Below, piece by piece: positions 23,791 through 33,043 of a stretch of 64,000 bases of DNA. The notes below the pieces were generated by a model. It searched no databases. It had not been told where the DNA came from and saw only the letters and a program-made list of their open reading frames with translations. The first letter of the stretch is position 1. The number at the start of each line of letters is the position of its first letter. Origin of the DNA: Undaria pinnatifida (Eukaryota > Sar > Phaeophyceae > Laminariales > Alariaceae); the NCBI GenBank assembly GCA_012845835.1, contig JABAKD010000021.1, forward strand, positions 12,564,295 through 12,628,294. Reading direction: 5' to 3'. The translations under genes and the position numbers were made by a program.

Positions 23791-24484
23791 GTATTCAGCG
23801 CTACTCCATCTGTGACCTGTCCCTGGGTGAACGATTAGACTATACGTCTACAGTCCGGAATACAGCAGCATTCATGCATGGCCCACATGTAACCTGAGTC
23901 AGCCACGTGTAGCTGCACTAGGCACCGTCCAGGTTGCCTCACGTATCTACAGCAAAACAGGATGGCTACCAGCTACAAACACTGTTGTAGGGACCCACCT
24001 AAATATGCCTGTGGCTGTTATACGTATCACACTTCGTGCATGCAGGGCGTCGGGAGGGTGTCGCCGTCCACGCCGAACGTCGGAGAACGCCACCCTTTCG
24101 ACACCAAGCCCTCTCGAAGTGGGGTATTGGAGCTGGCCGCCCTCTACTGATGATGAGAAATGGCGCATAGCGACCCCTCCTTCAACCTGGGCTGATTGCG
24201 TGGAGTCGCCTCATCATCGTCACGGAAGCCATAGTTCGTAGATGGTACCAGAGAGTTCTTTCTTGGAGGTTTCGCTGCAATTCTTACGCGTTCATGTTTG
24301 CGTACCTGGTAAACAGTTTCGCGTTTGACGGGTAGATCGCGTCTCCAACCATCCACCCCACAAACATCTGGCAGGTTCTTGCCAACAATTACAACTCCGA
24401 ATCAGCGCACCAAGCAGAACAACGAAGGCTATGCAGGTACGGCTTGGTTAAATCTGTATCAACGTAAAGTAAAGGTTCACCTGT

Positions 24485-24964
24485 TTGACTCTGCCGACTG
24501 GAAGGAGTAATCCTGAAGTGATGCCCGCGATGGCTATGGCCCTGTCCAGATTTTCAACCACAGAGCGAAAAGAACGAATACGCTGTAGAGTTGATGTATT
24601 TTTTCTTCTTGTGTATTACGGGGGGGTTATCGCCGTCTTGATACACACGTCAGCGGCGGGGCAGCGGGAAGCGGGAAAGCGGTATGCGCCCGCGGGTCTT
24701 CCCGGTTTTATTGAAGAAATGAGGGCATTTCTGTATAGGGGTTTGATAAATTGTATTTCAGGTTCGTTGAACAGTCCCAGTGACATCCTTATTATTTGGT
24801 GCGATGGTGCATCGTATCTGCATAAGAAATCGTACGAGATACGAGTGTGGTGCGTGGAGATATCGTTACGCATACGTGGGGTTGTCAGACGGGGAGCAAC
24901 AACGAGCGACGGAGCCCCCCACCGCCCTGCCCCACCCTGTCGTCATACATTTTGTCTACCCTAA
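24485..24964 (+). CDS. Hypothetical protein, one membrane-like segment
   Basis: A 159-codon frame with a hydrophobic stretch of about 16 residues (about 39-54, FFLLVYYGGVIAVLI), a central region rich in aromatic and charged residues, and a Pro-rich C-terminus. No recognised motif, no neighbour to join and no duplicate to test conservation. It may be an exon or chance. Confidence 0.2.
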   Translation: MTLPTGRSNPEVMPAMAMALSRFSTTERKERIRCRVDVFFLLVYYGGVIAVLIHTSAAGQREAGKRYAPAGLPGFIEEMRAFLYRGLINCISGSLNSPSDILIIWCDGASYLHKKSYEIRVWCVEISLRIRGVVRRGATTSDGAPHRPAPPCRHTFCLP

Positions 24965-25382
24965 AAAGTAAACAGTCAAGAAGGTTTGGATATCGTCTAC
25001 AGTAATGAATGACACGTAAGAGATCAACCGTAGACGGTCGGATATGGCAGCCTGCACCGTCTCCAAAGCGCCCGTCCTCTGTAGTATAGTCGCAGCAGCA
25101 GACGGAGGAGGAGCAACAGTACGAGTAGTACTGTAGCAGCAAGGATTGTCAGGCGAGGACAGGGCAAGGCGGAGCCCCGCCCTGCTCCCCCCCGAGTTGC
25201 CCCACCTCACCTACAACCAGTAGTACATCAACAGCACCAGCAGGAGCAGCAGAAAGCAGCAGCAGCGGCAGAAAGGCCGCCTCCCTTAGACAAACAAGGA
25301 CTGAGGTCATATAAACAGTGGGATATTGCAACTGATGCAACAGCACACTGAACGGACAAACTCGCGGCTGACGCCAATAAAA

Positions 25383-25925
25383 TATACAAGGGCTCCCATC
25401 CGCGGGCGGCTGACGCCGCCTGTTACGATCGCGCAAGGCAAGGAAGAATGCAACTAAAAACACGTAAAGGGGGCAGAAAGAAGAGGCCCATATTTTGGTG
25501 CGAACATCTCGATACGATAATGCCAAAAGTTACTTGTGCAGAGCAAATTGCTCTGTTGTGCTCAGCTGTGATGTGTGCTTTTGTTACCGGTGTTACGTTC
25601 TGATCGGCAGTACGGAGGTATTTTGCATGGGGGAAGAACAGGGGGCCGTGAAAGATCAAATCCAAGTAGAAAAATAAATAGTACACAACAACACGTATTA
25701 TACCCGGTACTGGTCTATGTTCGAAAGAAAGCACACAGCGCAGCAAGACACAGCACCGCAGCGAAGGGCACGGCACCGCACCGCACGGCTCCGCACGGCG
25801 CTACGTTGCGTTGCTGGACTATATATAGCCGGATTGATCTGAGCTGGGCGTGCAATGTCATCCAACAGCGTAGTACCTGATGGTATGTACAAACCTGGTG
25901 TAGTAGTAGTACCGATATGTTGTTA
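25383..25925 (-). repeat. Hairpin-ended dispersed repeat, copy 2
   Basis: Inverted partner of 6965-7513. On the minus strand it shows the TATA-like phrase, the GCCGTGCGGAG repeats and, at the end, a GGCGGC/GCCGCC stem with a GTCA loop (25405-25420) followed by GGGAGCCCTTGTA. The copies differ mainly by substitutions and short indels. Confidence 0.75.
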
Positions 25926-25972
25926 TAAGGCTTAGTTTGGGTAAGCTATTATCGGTTACCCTTTTTCAAGTG

Positions 25973-26242
25973 TGTTGAATTAAAGGTGGGGGACACAGAG
26001 TGCCCCCTGCAGGTCTGCCAATTGAGCAGGTCCTCGGAGAGTACTCACTTTCCTTCCTTCGTAGAGATATAGCTTTATTCGTTTCCACCAGAGCCCAGGA
26101 TAGCTTCTGAGATCAGAGGCACGTGCCTCCGATCTACTTCCTAACTTTCCCGAAAAAAAAAACGCCAACCTTATCAAACGAAACCCATCCAAATGATCTC
26201 AAATTCGGATATTTACAGGCCTTTCGAGGCCGTATCTTAACA
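25973..26242 (-). repeat. LTR of the miniature element (downstream LTR on minus strand)
   Basis: 270 bp, bounded by TGTT and AACA. It contains an imperfect 26-bp palindrome at 26110-26135 centred on CACGTG. Confidence 0.8.
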
Positions 26243-26337
26243 CTAGCCCACCCTGATGAGTCGCATATGCAGAAACATGGGAGATTCGGGAAAACTCCGG
26301 TTCTACGAACTAGACCATGAGTCGAAGATGCGGGTCC

Positions 26338-26577
26338 TCAAAACCCACTAATGAGCCCCACTGCTCGATGGTCTTGCAAAAGTTTGGTCTTTTAGGCCAT
26401 CATGTGCTGCTCCGCGCAAGAATATGGTACGTCGTCCACGGCAAACGACGAAGGGGGCCGCGGTGGAAAATGGGATGGGGGCTGCCAGAATAACACCACT
26501 TTGGCTGTGGAGTGTTCGAGAGAAGGGTCAAAAGCCGTGTTGAGATCTGGGCCTGCAATGTCCCCGTCCAGGACCAC
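26338..26577 (-). pseudogene. NADAR (YbiA-like) domain fragment
   Basis: Read on the minus strand, the frame encodes a stretch typical of the N-terminal part of NADAR domains: VLFWQPPSHF, then FAVDDVPYSCAEQHMMA. It is broken by a TAA at 26394-26392, where family members usually have Glu before Lys-Ala, and continues as KTKLL to a TGA at 26340-26338. NADAR proteins are N-glycosidases acting on riboflavin-pathway intermediates or ADP-ribose. Only the first third of the domain is present. The fragment fills about 240 of the 382 bp between the LTRs, as expected for a host gene piece captured by the element. The family call rests on motif recall, without a search. Confidence 0.65.
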
Positions 26578-26624
26578 CAGGCCTCGGGAGCAACCTCTTC
26601 TGTTGTCCTGCCGTCGACGCCACG

Positions 26625-26892
26625 TGTTAACTTAAAGGTGGGGGACACAGAGTGCCCCCTGCAGGTCTGCCAATTTAGCAGTCCTCGGAGAGTACTCACT
26701 TTCGTTCCTTCGTAGAGATGTAGCTTTATTCTTTTCCACCATACCCCGGGATAGCTTCTGAGATCGGAGGCACGTGCCTCCGATCTACTCCCTAAGTTTC
26801 CCGAATATAAAACGCCAACCTTATCATACGAAACCCATCCAAATGATCTCAAATTCGGATACTTTCAGGCCTTTCGAGGCCGTATCTCAACA
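26625..26892 (-). repeat. LTR of the miniature element (upstream LTR on minus strand)
   Basis: 268 bp, bounded by TGTT and AACA. It contains a perfect 26-bp palindrome at 26761-26786 centred on CACGTG. Confidence 0.8.
26761..26786. promoter_or_regulatory. 26-bp perfect palindrome with CACGTG core in the LTR
   Basis: The two 13-bp arms pair perfectly around CACGTG, a G-box/E-box core. The other LTR has the same palindrome with one mismatch (26110-26135). A dyad kept in both LTRs suggests a dimeric transcription-factor site or an RNA hairpin; the function is inferred. Confidence 0.6.
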
Positions 26893-27340
26893 AGTGGTCA
26901 AACAGACTAACACCCCACCAATACCATAACAAATGGCGTCGTCGACAGACCATGTTTTTTTTCATCGTGGGTTCAAATTCCCCCATCCACATGAAAAACT
27001 TTTTCAGACTTTCCCCATGTCGAACTTGAAAAATACTCTCCCCGGTATACCCAGAGGAAATGAAACCACTTAGATATTGACAGGTCCGCCCGTATATCCG
27101 GCCGACCTGCTATCCCGCCGTTTCAGGGGGGAAGATTGTTGTAAGGCTTAGTTTCGGCAAGCCATTGGTTAACCTCTTGCAAGTGGTAAAACAGACTAAC
27201 ACCCCACTAATAGCTTAACAATGTACTATAAGCCTCAAGTCTTCTCGTTGGTTCCAATCCCGGCGTCATCTTGGGAAAAAAATGATCCTCATGTAAAAAA
27301 AAATTGATACCTGGTAGATATATATATACCTATATCCTTA
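26893..27340 (+). repeat. tRNA-like flank repeat and paralogous empty site
   Basis: The sequence right of the LTR element (AAACAGACTAACACCCCAC at about 26900) and that left of it (AAGGCTTAGTTTGGG at about 25927) appear joined without an insert at 27130-27210. Downstream, 27225-27300 carries a box-B-like GTTGGTTCCAATCCCGGCG, suggesting a tRNA-derived unit. Confidence 0.6.
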
Positions 27341-27344
27341 ATGA

Positions 27345-27435
27345 GGACACACAACAACCCGTAATACGCGCGATCGGAGTATCACACACAGCTTGCAAAG
27401 ATGAGTTTCCACAAACAAAATCGATCTTACAGCTG
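27345..27435 (+). repeat. Dispersed repeat R1, short copy
   Basis: Contains GATCGGAGTATCACACACAG and TTGCAAAGATGAGTTTC. Other R1 copies lie at 27905-28145 (-), 28690-28835 (-), 29085-29320 (+), 37130-37390 (+) and 42120-42265 (+). Confidence 0.75.
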
Positions 27436-27455
27436 GAGTGGATTTTAATTTTTAT

Positions 27456-27860
27456 AATATAAATGTGACTTTGTAGTCTTCTAGTAGATAGACAGTCCGC
27501 TTATAAGGCTGGTTTTTGTTGGTTGAGTCCAGGGGTCATATGAAAAAAAATTATCCTCATGAAAAAAAATGATATATATTTGTAAGAAAAAGGTACTGGT
27601 AGATACACCACTGCATGCTGCTATGACATATTGTAGTCTAGTACATAGACTGTCCGCTTATAATCCTGGTTAGTGGCCTTCGCTGGTTCGAATCCGGGTG
27701 TCATCGAAAAAAAATGACCCTCATGCAAAATCGATATTTATTTATTTGTAAAAACAAATGGTATCAACGTGATTTTGTGATCTAGTAGATTGTTCGCTTA
27801 TAAGAGCCTGGATTTCGTTGGTTGAATGCCGGTGTTATCGGGGAACAAAAATGATCCCAT
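27456..27860 (+). repeat. Cluster of three tRNA-derived SINE-like units
   Basis: Three tandem units each have an A-box-like phrase near the start (TGTAGTCTAGTACATAG in the best unit), CCGCTTATAA in the middle, a B-box (GGTTCGAATCC in the best unit) and an A-rich tail with ATGATCCTCATG-like sequence. The best unit (27623-27704) also has complementary ends, ATGACA and TGTCAT, as an acceptor stem would. The other two are more degenerate. They resemble SINEs made from a tRNA gene; none looks like a functional tRNA. Confidence 0.6.
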
Positions 27861-27904
27861 TAAAAAAATCGATACTTGCATAGTTTATATTAAAAAAATT
27901 AAAA

Positions 27905-28145
27905 TACATTCCAGCTGTGAGATCGAAGATTTCGTCGAAACTCATCTTTGCAAGCTGTGTGTGTTACTCCGATCGCGCGCATTACGAGTTGTGTGTCCTC
28001 ATTAAGGATATAGGTCGGCGACTCCCCTTACAGCTACAGTGTAGCTATCAGGGTCAACAGGATGATTTTAGTCAGTCTGTGCGCGGAAACTATAAAACCC
28101 GATTCTGAGGGGGACAAAATCTGACAGCTGTGAAGGGAAAGGGGG
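27905..28145 (-). repeat. Dispersed repeat R1, long copy
   Basis: Reverse orientation. It extends from the CAGCTGTGAGATCGAAG end through the CAAGGGGAGTCGCC-type phrase into AAACTATAAAACC. This links R1 to the poly-G repeat family, so the two are probably parts of one element. Confidence 0.7.
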
Positions 28146-28185
28146 GGCCTGGTTTTGATCAAAAGCGAGCGGGTTTGGAGGGGGG

Positions 28186-28220
<35 letters not shown>

Positions 28221-28400
28221 AGGGGCAATTTGTGCATGTAAGCTATAAATCCTTTCAAGGGGATAAATCTGACGGTTTTGGCACCAGTATATTATTGAGG
28301 CCGGGGGGGGGGCGGGGGGGGGGGCGGGGGGGGGGCAGCTCGATATGTGCCTGGAAACTATACATTATTTCGAGGGGATAAATGTGACATTTATATATAA
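28075..28400 (+). repeat. Poly-G repeat family copy
   Basis: Two AAACTATA...GGGGATAAAT subunits are separated by G-tracts, including one of about 36 bp with a few interruptions at 28180-28219. Same family as 1-255. Confidence 0.75.
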
Positions 28401-28554
28401 TATTAAAAAAAGACGTCAGCTGTGAGTACGAACGATTCAATGCTTTAAACTCAACTTTGCAAGCTGCGTGGTACATCTATGTTTCGCTAATATACAGCAG
28501 CAGTATTTACAGTGGTTGATCATAAAAAATAGTACTAGTAAATACCACTGCTGC

Positions 28555-28640
28555 TGTGACATTGTGGTCTAGTAGATATACTATCCGTTTATAATACTGG
28601 CCTTCGCTGGTTCGAATCGTAAAAAAAAATGAATCTCATG
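28555..28640 (+). repeat. tRNA-derived SINE-like unit
   Basis: GACATTGTGGTCTAGTAGAT, then CCGTTTATAA, then GCTGGTTCGAATC and an A-rich tail, matching the 27456-27860 units. Confidence 0.6.
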
Positions 28641-28689
28641 AAAAATCGATACCTACATGGTATATATTTATTATAAAAAATGAAAATAC

Positions 28690-29320
28690 ATTTCCAGCTG
28701 TGAGAGCGAAGATTTCGTCGAAACTCATCTTTGCAAGCTGTGTGTGATACTCCGATCGCGCGCATTACGAGTTGTGTGTCCTCATTAGGGATGTAGGTCG
28801 GCGACTCCCCTTACAACTACAGTGTAGCTATCAGGTTATATAGTGTATAGTCTATATATTATTTTTTTTCTAAACTCGTCAGATTTATCCCCTTGAAGAA
28901 TTTATAGCTTCCACGCACAAATTGCCCGTCCGTCTACCTCCCTCCCCCCCCCCCCTTCCCCCCCCCTCCAACCCCGCTCCTTTTTGATCAACACCAGGCC
29001 CCCACGTCATTCACAACTCCACCTTCCCCTCACCGGTTATTCGACTCACAGGATTCACTTGACAAACGGATGCATTTCCTTCCACAGCTGTCAGATTTCG
29101 TCCGCCTGAGTTTTTTTTTTTTTAGTTTTCGCGCACAGACTGACTAACATCACCCTGTTGACCCTGATAGCTACACTGTAGTTGTAAGGGAAGTCGCCGA
29201 CCTATATCTTCAATGAGGACACACAACCCGTAATACGCGCGATCGGAGTATCACACACAGCTTGCAAAGATGAGCTTCGACAAAATCTTCGATCTCACAG
29301 CTGGAGTGTATTTTCAATTT
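28690..29320. repeat. R1 and poly-C repeat copies in opposite orientation
   Basis: 28690-28835 is a minus-strand R1 copy and 29085-29320 is a plus-strand copy. Between them, 28868-29000 is a minus-strand poly-G-family piece with C-tracts. The arrangement forms an imperfect inverted repeat of about 630 bp. Confidence 0.7.
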
Positions 29321-29360
29321 TTTTAATATATATATTTGTGAAAATAAAAAAGATATCAAT

Positions 29361-29434
29361 GCGACATTGTGGTATAGTAGATGGACTGTCCGCGTGTATG
29401 TTTGCTCTTCGGTGGTTCGAATCTGGGTGTCATC
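29361..29434 (+). repeat. tRNA-derived SINE-like unit
   Basis: GCGACATTGTGGTATAGTAG, then CTGTCCGCG, then GGTGGTTCGAATC and TGTCATC. An A-run follows. Confidence 0.6.
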
Positions 29435-29689
29435 AGAAAAAAAAAAGTGATGCCCCCCAAAATGGATATATATATATATTTGCAACAACAAAATATATAA
29501 ACTTATCAAGGTGGCGCAAGGAATCAAGGAAAGCTGGTCCGTTCCGCAAGAATTGGTAAGCTGAACCGTCCGACCTGGGAGATGCCAGGGAAGCACCAAC
29601 CGAGCGCTTTCAGCACAAATATATTCGTAGGTAAGTCTATTTTTTTAAATAGAAAACCGTTAAATATTGCCGTCCACGGTAAGAAATAG

Positions 29690-30250
29690 GCTGAAGCGGC
29701 ACCCCCGCCCCCACAACGGTGGCGCCACGGGTGAGCAACTGAACAAATACCAGGTACAAAAGACATCAATAGATCCCGCTGACCGTGTTCTTCACACCAA
29801 GCTCACAACAAGTCTCTGCGTGTGTGCGGGCGGCGGCAAAGTCGTTCCGGAAGGGGTGGAGCGGCTTTGAGATTCACAGAGAGGATGCGTTGGAGATGCA
29901 CATTACGTCAAAAGCAACCGTTGTCGAGGGGTGTTAGTGGCAAATACAGTGCTTGGTATTGGAAAGTCGACGGCAGACACGGTACGGAAATGAGAGGAGA
30001 ACTGGTACTGTAAATCGTCAAATGCTATGATCACAGTCGATGCCAACCCAAGCGTCGGCGCTTGAATGAAGTCTCCGGGTTCTAGAAGTCCAGCCCCGTT
30101 GTCCTTGACTTCGGCCAGGGAGCCTGCTTGAAGCCAAAGGGCATGCGTGCCGGTAGGAAGTGAAAGCGTCAAGGAGTAGAGAGGATGGACAAGAGGTGTC
30201 TCATCATCGCCACTGATGTCGTACGTGTCTGACCCCGGGGGTAAAGACAA
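29690..30250 (-). CDS. Unidentified gene, partly open
   Basis: A minus-strand frame of 115 codons (30250-29903) has protein-like composition, including GDDETPLVHPLYSL, GTHALWLQAGSL and LLEPGDFIQ. Homology with copy A continues past its stop to about 29690 in a shifted frame, and an extra TGA appears there, so the gene is probably truncated or decayed. The hydrophobic and acidic alternation suggests a globular beta-rich domain, which is a guess. It sits downstream of EsV-1-7 gene B on the same strand, as in copy A. The family is not recognised. Confidence 0.35.
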
Positions 30251-30707
30251 GACTGACTGAAGGAAATTCGACGGCGTTAATCTTCGAGAAACCGAAGAGG
30301 GTTGAACGCGTTAATCATACAATGCAGAATCACTATTCCAGTATGATGCTGCCTTACACAACAGGCATTGCTCCATCAATCTTAAAAACGGCTGTACAAT
30401 GACGCGGTCGACGTTTCATAACAGGCGTCGAGTTCCAGCGGACGTCAGCTCTACGATATTTCGGTTGTCAGACCCTGGGAGAAATACAATTCTGACTGCA
30501 GGAAAATTGACGGCGCACATCTCTGGGAAACGGAAGACGGTTGAGCACGTTAATCATGCAATGCAGAATCGCTATACCAGTATGATGCTGCCTTACACAA
30601 CGGGCATCGCTCCATCAATATCGAAAACGGCGGTACAATGGCACGGCCGATGATTCATAACAGGCGTCGAGTGTCAGCGGACATCAGCTCTACGATATTT
30701 CGGTTAA
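30228..30707 (+). repeat. 240-bp tandem duplication
   Basis: Units 30228-30467 and 30468-30707 have the same length. Both begin with a TCTGACCC/TCAGACCC phrase and contain CAGTATGATGCTGCCTTACA. Copy A has a single, diverged equivalent, so the duplication occurred after the segments separated. Confidence 0.85.
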
Positions 30708-33043
30708 CTGGTTTTTCCGAATACGGCAACTCTTTCGCCGCTGCAGGGTGAACGAAATATATCATGTGCGCGGCATCTTTAGTCTGCTCTCAAGTATCAC
30801 ACTGTCACTGGCCGGTATTAGTCCTTAACGTGCGAAGTGCAAAATCCCGTCCGTGGAGGCCCTCTCCGTGTCCAGTGGTGTCTGCCAAAATGAGACGGTT
30901 GCCTTTAGTGATAATGCCGACAATCTTTGTCCAGTGTGTTAATGATAGATGACGCGTGCTCCTTCCCCGTCATCACTGGTGGTACAGCAGTTATGCATAT
31001 AAGCGTCACGTCTCACAAGGTGTATGGGTGTCATGTGATATTGCTCCAAATTATACAGCTCGCTTTCTCTTGATTGGCAAGGCAGGGGGGTGGGGCTTGT
31101 GGTATGCTCCGCGAACTCCTTCCTCGTACTCCTCTAAGAAACACTTTCGGAAGGGTACCCCCCTTCCAGACTCGCAGCTCCAGCGTACGCACTCGAGTAC
31201 GTATAGATGCTACGCAATTGTGACAATATCTCGGGCAATGTTCCGCCTTGGATATATTTCTTGCAAACACTTCAGCATATTTGCACGACGTGTTCCTGAA
31301 AGATCCTCATCGTATGTTTATAGTTGCATGAAACGGCTTACCATACCAACAATCGGATACTACTGCTCTGTACTTCGCCCTACCGTGATCAGGACTACTA
31401 GTGGAAAACATTATAAGGAATTGCTTTCACAGCATTAAAAAGGCGCTTCATATAGTATATCCAGTTGAAAAACGATTGGCAACCTTCTGTTAGCTGATAA
31501 AACAACGTAAGTATTCTGGTACAAAATTGTTCTCGCTAGAACTTACCCGGAGAAAAAATATTGTGCTAGTCACATGCGCAACCAAATGAATACACTGCTT
31601 AGACTATCAACTTTACGGGGATAATTCGGGAGGCATCTCGTAGATAGATCGACCATCGCCATAGCTGGGGTATCCTTAGGAGCTGTAGTCTTGTAGTTCG
31701 CGTGAACTACCAACACCGCTACGAAACTGATATTCGGCGCCATACCACTGTAGACACGTGCAAGTCTGCCAGGCACTGTCACAACCAACACTAGGTCGAC
31801 GTCACAGAGCGATACATTCCAAACCACCGATTGCGCATATTTAGCCCATGAAGGAAATAGGTTGAGTCAAACTATGAAAACTTACGTCGGCAGTGACCCA
31901 CCCCCTGGCAGCGACATCATGATACATAAATTGGCTATATCGAGGTTGAGAAGCTAATCAAGTCCATTATCTGGCAGATTCAAGGTAGCATGCAAGCACC
32001 ACGGCAACGCGTGCTACGATAGAGGCGTACCATTGTTATTCTGAGGTTCCCCCATTCCGGATCTCAAGACCTATCCCAAAACTGGTTTAGGGGAAAAAAA
32101 CCTGCACCGGACGAACAAGCCCATGGCCTAGGTACACGACGAGAATCACGAAAAAATTACCAATAAACGATGATTTTGGGTTAAGAAAGTCCCGGCAGTC
32201 AGAAACGACTACAGACGAAAACTGGTACCTCTATCGTAGCACGCGTCCTGCAGAGCTTCCTCGGCATTTGGAGTCAGCAAGGGCCATTCCGTCGAATAAG
32301 GCAAACATATGCCAGATGTCGTCCTACATCCACCACATGCAGACCTTGTCCCTCTCAATAATGAAACGCAAACGCAAGACCTCGACACCTAGGAACAGTC
32401 GAAACTATGTGTGCATGTACACTTGATAAAAGCCTTCAAAGCTTCAAAGGATGTCCCATCAGATTCGAGTATACACAATTCTCAAGGCATTTCCTTTACC
32501 AAATCTTCCCGGATGCATCGATGATGGCGTTGCGGAGTCCGCCGTTTATGATTGCGCTGCTACGTGAACCAGCTGAACCAGTAATTTCACTCGTGACCAG
32601 CCGTCTTCCCCGTCAACCGCGCATGGTATTTTCGGCCTCCTCCACCGGGCTCGGTGGGTTAGATTCCTGACGATTCCAGCCCGAGGAACCCCATCGCCAC
32701 TGCATTGTTTCCCTCCCGAACCTGGTCACCGCTCACGATCGTGATCACTTGAAGACGATCCACGACGCTGGGAATTTGACGTCTATCGTATAAGGGTGGC
32801 ATTAGTTTTATCCCATGGTTCGGAAGTGCTCCACTAGAACAGATACATAGAGCTCGGGATGAATGCTGATCAGGGAGCCCAGCACACCCTCAACAACAAA
32901 TTCGTCAGGAATGCAACGTTAAGGCCTCCCAGCAACCTATTGCGGTATCTTAAATTGTCCCCTACTAATGACTATGTGCCACATTCAAGGCTCTTCTGAG
33001 ATGACCGACCGACCAAAAATGTTCTAGTTTACTTCCAAGCTTT

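Larger units (their letters stand above)
25973..26892 (-). mobile_element. Miniature LTR retroelement (TRIM-like) carrying a NADAR fragment
   Basis: Two direct repeats of 270 and 268 bp (25973-26242 and 26625-26892, about 92% identical by eye) bound a 382-bp interior. Both begin TGTT and end AACA. The flanks share AGTG (25969-25972 and 26893-26896), or AAGTG if one base is shared with the LTR end. On the minus strand a TGGCG phrase lies 2 bp inside the upstream LTR (possible primer-binding site), and a purine-rich AGGGTGGG precedes the downstream LTR (possible polypurine tract). No gag or pol is present, so it must have moved with enzymes from elsewhere. A paralogous empty site lies at 27130-27230. 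Confidence 0.8.

Noticed and set aside
27623-27704. A possible functional tRNA gene
   Set aside because: The anticodon stem does not pair well, and sister units at the same locus are degenerate. It fits a SINE better.
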